Positions 1-5,441 of a DNA stretch of 8,382 bases are shown piece after piece; the stretch's first letter is position 1, and each line of letters begins with the position of its first letter. The DNA lies in contig WFPU01000171.1 of NCBI GenBank assembly GCA_015487435.1, forward strand, positions 1-8,382, in the 5' to 3' direction. The notes below the pieces were generated by a model, which worked only from the letters and a program-made list of their open reading frames with translations, was not told the origin of the DNA and ran no database searches. The DNA is from Sulfurimonas sp. (lineage in GTDB: Bacteria > Campylobacterota > Campylobacteria > Campylobacterales > Sulfurimonadaceae). The position numbers and the translations under genes are program-made.

Positions 1-5
1 CTCAT
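1..5 (-). CDS. Probable start of a further operon gene, cut by window edge
   Basis: Only the first five bases are visible: an ATG at 5-3 followed by AG, so the protein would begin Met-Ser or Met-Arg. An AAAGGT Shine-Dalgarno-like sequence lies at 18-13, about seven bases before the ATG, which is good spacing. The gene would lie 64 bp after the stop of the ATP-grasp gene and on the same strand. The neighbouring ATP-grasp gene (1922-1017) also starts ATG-AG, so a third copy is possible, but five bases cannot show it. The product is unknown. Confidence 0.4.
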
Positions 6-56
6 ACTATTACCTTTAAAGAAAAACCATTTTTTAAAAAATTATTTATTAGTGTC

Positions 57-62
57 ATTATA
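57..62 (-). promoter_or_regulatory. Possible -10 box for the gene starting at the window edge
   Basis: TATAAT reads on the minus strand at 62-57, inside GGTATATAATG, just after the stop of the preceding ATP-grasp gene. A transcript from it would carry a leader of about 45 bases before the ATG at 5. No clear -35 is seen, which is common in Campylobacterota, but such boxes also arise by chance in DNA this AT-rich. The next gene may therefore have its own promoter as well as read-through. Confidence 0.3.
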
Positions 63-69
63 TACCTAT

Positions 70-981
70 TTACCTTTTTTTATGTTTTGTTCTAGAATCG
101 ATTAAATTAACTATTTTTTCAATTTTTTTATCATTAAAATTAAGTCCTAACTTTTCTTGTTTGGGTGTTGCAAATGCTGGAATTCCATTTACTTCTAAAA
201 CTATATATTCCTCTTTTTCTCTATCATACATAATATCAACACCAGCTATATCAAGCCCTAAAGCTTTTGTTGCTTTTTTTGCTATATCTATTATTTTATC
301 ATTAGCTTCACGATGCATAATACTACCACCACTAGAAATATTTGTCCGCCACTCCCTTGCATTGGCTTTTCTTCCATAACATGAGATGAATTCATCATCA
401 ACTATGTCAATACGATAATCTGAAAAATCATTATCGATAAATTTTTCTAAATATATATGTCGTATATCTGTTTGATTTAAAAATGGCATCAATGCATCTA
501 TACTTTGAGATGACTCTAGCAATATCATACCATTTCCACCCCAACCATCAATTGGTTTAAAGACCAGTTTTTCCCATTCTTTAAATTTTGCAACTAAATA
601 TTCTGGGGATTCTCTATGGCATAAAAAAAAGTCTGTTGTTGCTATACCAACTTTATTCAATGCTATATTTGATCTAAATTTATCTTCTGATAATGCGAAT
701 GATGCATAACTATTCATTGTAGTCACATACTTATCTATTGTTTCATACATATAGACTTGTGTATTTGTTTGTTCTCCTGCATTATATGAGAAAAACAAAT
801 CTAACTCCAACATATTTAGGTTATTACATATAATTCCTTCTTTGGAGCCTTTTGCAAAACGAAGATTAAGCTCTGTAAATACATCAATTTCTCTATCTTT
901 AAGTTGATCTACAATTTTTTTTTCTATAACATCACCACCACCATTGCTATACATCCACATACCAATTTTTCTATCTGCCAT
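70..981 (-). CDS. RimK-like ATP-grasp ligase, paralogue A
   Basis: This 303-residue protein has an ATP-grasp fold and should join a carboxylate to an amine through an acyl-phosphate, using ATP and Mg2+. Visible landmarks are an N-terminal domain opening RKIGMWMYSNGGGD (4-17), DLFFSYNAGEQT (61-72), the ATP lysine in FKPIDGWGGNG (141-151, Lys142, glycine-rich loop), the hinge YLEKFI (177-182), the basic stretch CYGRKA..WRTN (201-214), and Mg-binding GVD plus LEVNGIPAF (Glu263, Asn265). No signal peptide or membrane segment is present, so it is cytosolic. The start ATG at 981 has AGGGG about ten bases upstream. It lies 35 bp behind its paralogue (1922-1017), aligns with it without gaps over 299 residues at about 57% identity (hand count), and is presumably co-transcribed with it and the M20 peptidase. 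RimK, LysX and MptN-type ligases share the fold; the substrate is unknown. A run of nine A lies in codons 20-22. Confidence 0.85.
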   Translation of the reverse strand: MADRKIGMWMYSNGGGDVIEKKIVDQLKDREIDVFTELNLRFAKGSKEGIICNNLNMLELDLFFSYNAGEQTNTQVYMYETIDKYVTTMNSYASFALSEDKFRSNIALNKVGIATTDFFLCHRESPEYLVAKFKEWEKLVFKPIDGWGGNGMILLESSQSIDALMPFLNQTDIRHIYLEKFIDNDFSDYRIDIVDDEFISCYGRKANAREWRTNISSGGSIMHREANDKIIDIAKKATKALGLDIAGVDIMYDREKEEYIVLEVNGIPAFATPKQEKLGLNFNDKKIEKIVNLIDSRTKHKKR

Positions 982-1016
982 AATGTTACTACCCCTACAA
1001 ATTAAATTTTAAAAAT

Positions 1017-1922
1017 TTATTTTTTTAAAGATTTTTTGTCTATTAAATCTACTATTAAATCTATTTTTTTATCATTAAAATCAAGTCCGATTTTTTCTTG
1101 TTCTGGTGTTGCAAATGCTGGAATTCCATTTACTTCTAATACTATATATTCCTCTTTTTCTCTATCATAAATAAGATCAACGCCACCAATATCAACACCA
1201 CATGCTTTACATGCTTTAATTGCTACATCTATTATATCTTGGTTTGCATCACGCATAAACACAGTACCACCACTAGTTACATTTGTTCTCCAATCAGTCC
1301 CACTTGCTTTTCTACCATAACAAGATACAAATTTTCCATCAACAATATCTACTCTAAAATCAGTATTGTCATAATTAATAAATTTTTCAACATAAAAATA
1401 TCTTAAATCCATTTGATTCAAAAATGGCATCAACATATCTAAATTTGCCTCATTCTCAATCTTAGTAAGTCCAACACCACCCCAACCATCAGTTGGTTTA
1501 TAGACCATTTTATCCCATTTTTTAATAATTTTTTTAAGTTCATGTCCATCATCTCTATGACAAAGTTTATAATCAGCTGTTTTAACATCATTATTTCTTA
1601 GCACAAAAGAGGTATGAAATTTATCTTCGGTTAATGCAAAAGAATCGTAAGAGTTTATCATAGGAATTACACGATTAAGCGCTTGGTAAATATACATTTG
1701 ATATTGTGTCTGTTCACCTGCATTATAAGAAAAGAACAAATCTAATTTATTTAATTTATCATTACCATGAATTATATTTGCATTTCTTGCTATGGTGTGT
1801 CTTAAATTAATATTGTTTAATGTGTCGATACCTCTATCTTTTAACTTCTTAATAATTTTCTTTTGAATCTTATCACCACCGCCATTGCTGTACATCCACA
1901 TGCCAATTTTTCTGTTACTCAT
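1017..1922 (-). CDS. RimK-like ATP-grasp ligase, paralogue B
   Basis: This 301-residue cytosolic ATP-grasp ligase is the tandem paralogue of the gene at 981-70. It keeps the same core: YKPTDGWGGVG (141-151, Lys142 for ATP), YVEKFI hinge (177-182), FRVDIVDGKFVSCYGRKA (189-206), WRTN (211-214), GVDLIYD (247-253) and LEVNGIPAF (262-270) with Glu263 and Asn265 as likely Mg ligands. Both active sites look intact, so neither copy appears decayed. Residues 42-60, 81-89 and 104-120 differ most between the copies and are candidates for substrate specificity. The ATG at 1922-1920 overlaps the M20 stop as ATGA, and a GGGG Shine-Dalgarno precedes it, so its translation is probably coupled to the peptidase. 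In known pathways such ligases add Glu or other amino acids to a carrier or metabolite; which applies here is unknown. Confidence 0.85.
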   Translation of the reverse strand: MSNRKIGMWMYSNGGGDKIQKKIIKKLKDRGIDTLNNINLRHTIARNANIIHGNDKLNKLDLFFSYNAGEQTQYQMYIYQALNRVIPMINSYDSFALTEDKFHTSFVLRNNDVKTADYKLCHRDDGHELKKIIKKWDKMVYKPTDGWGGVGLTKIENEANLDMLMPFLNQMDLRYFYVEKFINYDNTDFRVDIVDGKFVSCYGRKASGTDWRTNVTSGGTVFMRDANQDIIDVAIKACKACGVDIGGVDLIYDREKEEYIVLEVNGIPAFATPEQEKIGLDFNDKKIDLIVDLIDKKSLKK

Positions 1923-3037
1923 ATACTTTCCCCTTTAAAATCTAAATTTTTGACAAAAAAAGTAAAAAGTTTTGTGCTTAAGTTTATCCTATTTTTAAAA
2001 CTACTTTTTTTAGCTCTCTCATTTATGGTGTGATCACCATCTCCAAATGGACCAAATCCATCTAAAGTGACAACGCCACATGAACTAATAACATTTGCAT
2101 CACTAACTCCACCTCTCTCTTCATACTTTAATGTTTGAGAAGTTATTTTTTCTATATTTTTTATTAATTCCAATGAGCTTTGTGTAGTTTGCATCACATC
2201 TCTTTGAATTCCACCAGATAGTATTGCTGATGTCCCATCTACATATGTTTGCTCAACAATTTCATCTATTTTCTTTAAAACCCTATCTCTTTCTTGGGAA
2301 TTTTTATATCTAATCTCAAAAACTAAATTGGCATGTGGTGATATTGTATTTGCACCAATCCCACCATTGATTTTTCCAACATTAACAGTAGTGCCTTTAT
2401 CCAAATTTGTAAGCTTTACTAACTCTTGTAGTTTATATGAGGCTTCTAAGTTAGCATCATTACCCTCTATGTAACAGTTTCCTGCATGAGCAGCTTTACC
2501 CTCTATATCTATATAAAAAGTACCAACGCCTTTTCTTGCAGTTACCACCTCTTCATTTATTCCAGCTGCTTCATAAACAAAACAATAGTCATAATTTTTT
2601 GCGATTGATGCACTTAAGTATTTAGAATCATCACTTCCTGTCTCTTCATCACTAACTAAAAGGATATCTATATTTTGTATATCAATATTTTGATTTTTTA
2701 GTTTTCTTAGAGCTTCAAGGAAAACAATATTTCCACCTTTCATATCACATACACCAGGACCATATACCCACACTTCATCTTCAGAAAAATTTTCAAATTT
2801 TTCTGGTGGGAAAACTGTATCTATATGTCCTAATAATAATAATTTTTTAGATTTTTTTTTATGAGAAGAGATATAATGTTTATGATTGCCAATATTTACT
2901 CGGTTATGTGTTTGAACGCTAAAACCAAGTTCCAAAAACCAATTATCAAATATTTTTGAAACTTTATCTACACCAGCTTTATTTTTAGTATAAGAGTTAA
3001 TATTTACAATAGTTCTAAGATCATCTAAATAGCTCAT
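1919..3037 (-). CDS. M20 family metallopeptidase, carboxypeptidase G2-like
   Basis: This 372-residue protein belongs to the M20 di-zinc amidohydrolases (CPG2/ArgE/DapE/LysK group), which cut a C-terminal amino acid or an N-acyl group. The metal-site pattern is complete: HIDT (His71, Asp73), GPGVCDMKGG (bridging Asp98), SDEETGS (general base Glu131, metal ligand Glu132), YEAA (Glu156) and GDGDHTINE (His336). The dimerisation lid with GKAAHAG and GGIGANTISPHA occupies about residues 171-282. Unlike classical CPG2 there is no signal peptide, so it should act in the cytosol. The ATG at 3037 has no Shine-Dalgarno sequence, but a TATAAT box ends six bases before it. Its last bases overlap the start of an ATP-grasp gene, which links peptidase and ligases functionally. 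It may release the final product from a peptide intermediate, as LysK does for LysX, or reverse the ligases. The substrate is unknown. Confidence 0.88.
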   Translation of the reverse strand: MSYLDDLRTIVNINSYTKNKAGVDKVSKIFDNWFLELGFSVQTHNRVNIGNHKHYISSHKKKSKKLLLLGHIDTVFPPEKFENFSEDEVWVYGPGVCDMKGGNIVFLEALRKLKNQNIDIQNIDILLVSDEETGSDDSKYLSASIAKNYDYCFVYEAAGINEEVVTARKGVGTFYIDIEGKAAHAGNCYIEGNDANLEASYKLQELVKLTNLDKGTTVNVGKINGGIGANTISPHANLVFEIRYKNSQERDRVLKKIDEIVEQTYVDGTSAILSGGIQRDVMQTTQSSLELIKNIEKITSQTLKYEERGGVSDANVISSCGVVTLDGFGPFGDGDHTINERAKKSSFKNRINLSTKLFTFFVKNLDFKGESI

Positions 3038-3042
3038 GAACC

Positions 3043-3048
3043 ATTATA
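3043..3048 (-). promoter_or_regulatory. Candidate -10 box of the M20/ATP-grasp operon
   Basis: TATAAT at 3048-3043 lies in the 86-bp gap between rplS and the M20 gene, preceded by AT-rich DNA with periodic T runs as in many Campylobacterota promoters. A TTTACA lies 20 bp upstream, too far for a classical -35. The expected transcription start would fall at or within a base or two of the ATG at 3037, which would make the message leaderless. The cassette would then be transcribed separately from the ribosomal operon. Confidence 0.5.
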
Positions 3049-3123
3049 CTATTTGTTTAATTAAAGTTTGTAAAAAGTGGTATGATTTTTGTGTTATTAA
3101 ATGTAGGGGAAAGACTCAGAAGA

Positions 3124-3483
3124 TTATTTTCTTCTAAGTTCTTTAATACGAGCTGCTTTACCAGCAAGATCACGAAGATAATTAAGTTTTGCACGACGAA
3201 CACGACCGCGACGAAGAACTTTTATCTCAGTTAATGAATCAGAATACGTTGGGAAAATTCTTTCAATTCCAACACCATTAGCTCCAATTTTACGAACAGT
3301 AATAGTTTGACCTGTCCCTTGACCACGCTTAGCGATACATACACCTTCGTATGCTTGAATACGAGACTTTTCACCCTCTTTGATAATTACTGATAAACGA
3401 ACAGTATCACCAGCACGAAAGTCTGGAATAGTCTTCTCAGATACTTGTGCTTTTTCAAAGTTTTCAATATACTTATTTCTCAT
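3124..3483 (-). CDS. rplS: 50S ribosomal protein L19
   Basis: The 119-residue protein is L19 over its full length, which is normal for the family. Diagnostic segments are FRAGDTVRL (22-30), EGVCIAKRGQG (46-56), VGIERIFPTYSD (71-82) and the basic C-terminal RRGRVRRAKLNYLRDLAGKA (91-110). L19 sits at the 30S-50S interface near bridge B8. The start ATG at 3483 has AAGGA at suitable distance, and that ribosome binding site lies inside the end of trmD, with which it overlaps by 11 bp. It is the last gene of the translation operon. No convincing terminator follows: a weak AGAAGA/TCTTCT dyad covers the stop codon but lacks a T run. Confidence 0.98.
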   Translation of the reverse strand: MRNKYIENFEKAQVSEKTIPDFRAGDTVRLSVIIKEGEKSRIQAYEGVCIAKRGQGTGQTITVRKIGANGVGIERIFPTYSDSLTEIKVLRRGRVRRAKLNYLRDLAGKAARIKELRRK

Positions 3484-4177
3484 AAGATTTCCTTGTAATA
3501 TGCTTTAAAAGCTGCTCTGGTCTAAAAAATTTACTTTTACATTCAGACAGAGCTATTTTTAGTGTGCGAATTTTACTATGATTTCCCTTTAGGTATTCTT
3601 TAGGTACCTCAATTCCTTGATAATTTGCTGGTTTAGAGAATGATGGTGCCTCTAAAAGAGATGTTTCAAAACTCTCAATCTCTAAAGATTCACTATTTCC
3701 TAAAACTCCATCTACATTTCTAGATACTGCATCACAAATTACTAATGAGGGCAATTCGCCACCTGTTAAGATATAATCACCAATAGAAAAAACTTCATCA
3801 GCATATGTCTCAATCACACGCTCGTCAATACCTTCATATCTTCCACTTACAAATGCTAGATGAGATTTTTTTGCTAACCTTTTTGCATCTCGCTGCTTAA
3901 ACTGCTTAGCAACTGGTGTTAAAAAAATTATATGTACATCTTCATCTTGTTTTTTTAAATTATCAAGACAATAAAAAAGCGGCTGAGGATTCATAACCAT
4001 ACCAGCACCACCGCCAACTGCTGTATCATCAACTTTGTTATGTTTGTTTAAGCTAAAGTCTCTAGGGTCTATATATGATACGCTAAGTATATTTTTTTCA
4101 ATAGCTCTTTTTAGGATAGAATCGTTGAAATAACCCTCAACTATATTTTGAAATAAAGTAACAAATGTAAATCTCAT
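3473..4177 (-). CDS. trmD: tRNA (guanine-N1)-methyltransferase TrmD
   Basis: TrmD makes m1G37 in tRNAs with G36, using S-adenosylmethionine, and so prevents +1 frameshifting. The 234 residues carry the SPOUT trefoil-knot signatures: DD..VGGGAGMVM.PQPL (50-67), SGRYEGIDERV (111-121), SIGDYILTGGELP (131-143), Arg153 in AVSR (matching E. coli Arg154), and the C-terminal tRNA-binding EVPKEYLKGNHSKIR (190-204). The position matching the E. coli catalytic base Asp169 appears to be Glu168 (in IESF), a conservative change. The ATG at 4177 shares its A with the rimM stop (TAATG), so translation probably re-initiates; the Shine-Dalgarno is weak. The 3' end overlaps rplS by 11 bp, the usual order in this operon. 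Confidence 0.97.
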   Translation of the reverse strand: MRFTFVTLFQNIVEGYFNDSILKRAIEKNILSVSYIDPRDFSLNKHNKVDDTAVGGGAGMVMNPQPLFYCLDNLKKQDEDVHIIFLTPVAKQFKQRDAKRLAKKSHLAFVSGRYEGIDERVIETYADEVFSIGDYILTGGELPSLVICDAVSRNVDGVLGNSESLEIESFETSLLEAPSFSKPANYQGIEVPKEYLKGNHSKIRTLKIALSECKSKFFRPEQLLKHITRKSYEK

Positions 4178-4713
4178 TATGACGCTTCTAAAATATCCAT
4201 CGCTCCACTAACTGTGATGATTTTATTTCTAATATCTGTTTTTATTGTAAATGGTTTATTGTGTGGTATTAAAAAAGTTTTTGCACTACCAGTTTTAATA
4301 AGTTCTTCATCTGTATTGATTTTTAAATAATTTAGAGAATTAATCCTATCAATATCAGTAACCGTACCCAATGGTACTCCACCTTCAATAATTTTGCATC
4401 CTACTAAGTCAAACCAAAAGAACTCACCATCATTAAGATGACAATTCTTTCTTGTTTCTTCCATTGTTGCATAAAGTTCTTTATTTGTAAATTTTTTAGC
4501 ATCTTCAGGTGTGAAAATACCATCTACTTTAATAAGCCCTTTGCCTAAATTGACTTCTGCTAGAGTTAATCTTTCATGAGGATTTATAAAAAAAGATGTA
4601 TTGTTTTTAAATTGTTCTGGAAAATCAGTATATAGATGGAGTTTCATATCGCCTTTAATACCAACTGTTTTACCAATAGTAGCGATATGAAGAAGATCAG
4701 ATTGCTTCAACAT
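4177..4713 (-). CDS. rimM: 16S rRNA maturation factor RimM
   Basis: RimM binds S19 and helps mature the 30S head. The 178-residue length is typical. The N-terminal RimM beta-barrel begins LLHIATIGKTVGIKGDMKL (7-25). The PRC-barrel runs from about 97 to 172, opening EFFWFDLVGCKII (97-109) and including LGTVTDID and the FLIP motif (147-150). The ATG at 4713 has AGGAT a few bases upstream. The start lies inside the end of khpA (17-bp overlap) and the stop shares one base with the trmD start, so it is translated within a coupled chain. Confidence 0.95.
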   Translation of the reverse strand: MLKQSDLLHIATIGKTVGIKGDMKLHLYTDFPEQFKNNTSFFINPHERLTLAEVNLGKGLIKVDGIFTPEDAKKFTNKELYATMEETRKNCHLNDGEFFWFDLVGCKIIEGGVPLGTVTDIDRINSLNYLKINTDEELIKTGSAKTFLIPHNKPFTIKTDIRNKIITVSGAMDILEAS

Positions 4714-4933
4714 TAATCCTATAACTTATACCATCTTTAGCTTTACAGCCAGAGATAACAGTTTTAATAGCACCAATCATCTTACCCTCTTTACCAATCA
4801 GCTTACCAATGTCAGCTTGATTAGCAAAAAGTACAATCTCAGTTACTTCATCGCCCTCTTTAACTCCAACATCTATATCATCAGGATGTGATACTATAAG
4901 TTTTGCAAATTGTGCGACAAATTCACTAATCAT
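4697..4933 (-). CDS. khpA: KH-domain RNA-binding protein KhpA
   Basis: The 78-residue protein is a single KH domain with the GxxG RNA-binding loop at 47-50 (GKEG) in IGKLIGKEGKMIGAI, and a C-terminal strand SYRINVEAI. Size, motif and location between rpsP and rimM match the KhpA (YlqC) family, which in other bacteria partners with KhpB/Jag and binds many RNAs. The start lies four bases after the rpsP TAG stop and has no evident Shine-Dalgarno, so expression probably depends on coupling to rpsP. The last 17 bp overlap rimM in another frame. Confidence 0.93.
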   Translation of the reverse strand: MISEFVAQFAKLIVSHPDDIDVGVKEGDEVTEIVLFANQADIGKLIGKEGKMIGAIKTVISGCKAKDGISYRINVEAI

Positions 4934-4937
4934 TTGA

Positions 4938-5165
4938 CTAACGACCAGTTATCTTTTTAACACGGCTACTCATTTGAGCACCAACACTTAACCAATAATC
5001 AAGTCTTTCATTATCAACTACTAAAGTTTTATCTTCTGTCATTGGATTATAATGTCCAATTAATTCAATCCAACCACCATCTCTACGTTTACGGCTATCT
5101 GTAACCGCGATACGGTAAAAAGGTTGTTTTTTTCTTCCCATACGAGTAAGTCTAATTACTGTCAT
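4938..5165 (-). CDS. rpsP: 30S ribosomal protein S16
   Basis: The 75-residue protein is S16 throughout: MTVIRLTRMGRKKQPFYRIA (1-20), DSRKRRDGGWIELIGHYNP (23-41) and LDYWLSVGAQMS (55-66). S16 is an early-binding 30S assembly protein. The length fits the short form found in Campylobacterota. The ATG at 5165 has AAGGAA seven bases upstream. It is the first gene of the translation operon and follows a 276-bp, structure-rich leader behind ffh. The next gene, khpA, begins four bases after its TAG stop. Confidence 0.98.
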   Translation of the reverse strand: MTVIRLTRMGRKKQPFYRIAVTDSRKRRDGGWIELIGHYNPMTEDKTLVVDNERLDYWLSVGAQMSSRVKKITGR

Positions 5166-5204
5166 AAATAAGTTCCTTGTTTACAGCGAAAATTTCTTTG
5201 ACGA

Positions 5205-5230
5205 GCATATTTTACGAAGTAAAATATAGC
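5205..5230 (-). promoter_or_regulatory. Dyad and extended -10 box in the rpsP leader
   Basis: ATATTTTAC (5207-5215) and GTAAAATAT (5219-5227) form a perfect 9-bp inverted repeat with a three-base loop, lengthened by GC/GC beyond one bulged base. No T run follows on either strand, so it does not resemble a terminator. On the minus strand the dyad overlaps TGC-TATATT (5231-5223), an extended -10-like box that would place a transcription start near 5216. The dyad may be an operator over the rpsP promoter or, if transcription starts upstream, a leader hairpin closed by C-UUC-G. Confidence 0.4.
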
Positions 5231-5268
5231 AAGAAAAGAGTTAGATTTTCATCTGTTTTCTTTTTTTT
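5231..5268 (+). terminator. Weak terminator-like hairpin with T run
   Basis: On the plus strand AAGAAAA (5231-5237) pairs with TTTTCTT (5256-5262), enclosing a smaller AGAT/ATCT hairpin (5243-5254), and six more T follow (5263-5268). The form is that of an intrinsic terminator pointing right, but the stem is AT-rich and no plus-strand gene precedes it. It may only reflect A/T runs. Confidence 0.2.
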
Positions 5269-5315
5269 AAAATTTGTGGGGTATTATTTTGCAGAATAAA
5301 ATATAAATATTTAAT

Positions 5316-5405
5316 TGTGCCTCTTACCGCCAGTTGGCGTATTATATTTTGCAATTGCAAAATACCTTCTAATCACAGAGGGATTATTTCAGAAGTTATT
5401 ACGAT
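5316..5405 (-). ncRNA. Candidate structured RNA or leader between ffh and rpsP
   Basis: From a predicted start near 5405 the minus-strand RNA can fold as follows. Hairpin 1 (5395-5366) has CTTC/GAAG and TAATC/GATTA stems with a CCTCTGT loop. Next comes a perfect palindrome (5364-5345). Hairpin 2 is CGCC-AACT-GGCG (5339-5328). The segment AAGAGG (5325-5320) follows, and its AGAGG is complementary to CCTCT in the loop of hairpin 1, which allows a pseudoknot or an alternative closing stem. The 276-bp gap holds no open frame of note. It does not match tRNA, 6S or SRP RNA features that I can recognise. A repeat element is an alternative reading. Confidence 0.35.
5345..5364. repeat. Perfect 20-bp palindrome
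   Basis: TATTTTGCAATTGCAAAATA reads identically on both strands. A related sequence, GTATTATTTTGCAG, lies at 5281-5294 and resembles GTATTATATTTTGCA at 5339-5353, so the TTTTGCA unit occurs three times in about 80 bp. This could be a regulator binding site, part of an RNA fold, or a piece of a dispersed intergenic repeat. Confidence 0.6.
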
Positions 5406-5411
5406 GGTGGA

Positions 5412-5440
5412 ATTATAGCGAGTTATTTTTAAAATGTAAA
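5412..5440 (-). promoter_or_regulatory. Near-consensus sigma-70 promoter behind ffh
   Basis: On the minus strand TTTACA (5440-5435) is followed after exactly 17 bp by TATAAT (5417-5412). That is five of six -35 matches and a perfect -10, the best classical promoter in the window. It begins two bases after the ffh stop codon and predicts a start near 5405. It would drive the rpsP-rplS operon with a leader of about 240 bases, a small RNA, or both. Confidence 0.6.
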
Positions 5441-5441
5441 G

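Noticed and set aside
29..42. ATTTTTTAAAAAAT palindrome as a terminator after the ligase genes
   Set aside because: It is a pure T-then-A run with no room for a loop, expected by chance in this DNA.
161..379. Plus-strand open frame antisense to the ATP-grasp gene
   Set aside because: It lies wholly inside a clear ligase gene, has no ribosome binding site and resembles no family; it is a shadow of the coding strand. The same holds for plus-strand frames at 6129-6335 and 6700-6915.
915..923. Nine-base A tract in the ligase gene (also 2852-2860 in the M20 gene) as phase-variation switches
   Set aside because: Eight-base tracts also occur in ffh (6417-6424), so such runs are ordinary in this base composition; both frames are intact.
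3078..3086. Plus-strand extended -10 (TGGTATGAT) in the rplS-M20 gap
   Set aside because: No gene or open frame follows on the plus strand and no -35 is present; probably chance.
3118..3135. AGAAGA/TCTTCT dyad as the rplS terminator
   Set aside because: Six AT-rich pairs overlapping the stop codon and no T run after it on the minus strand; too weak to call.
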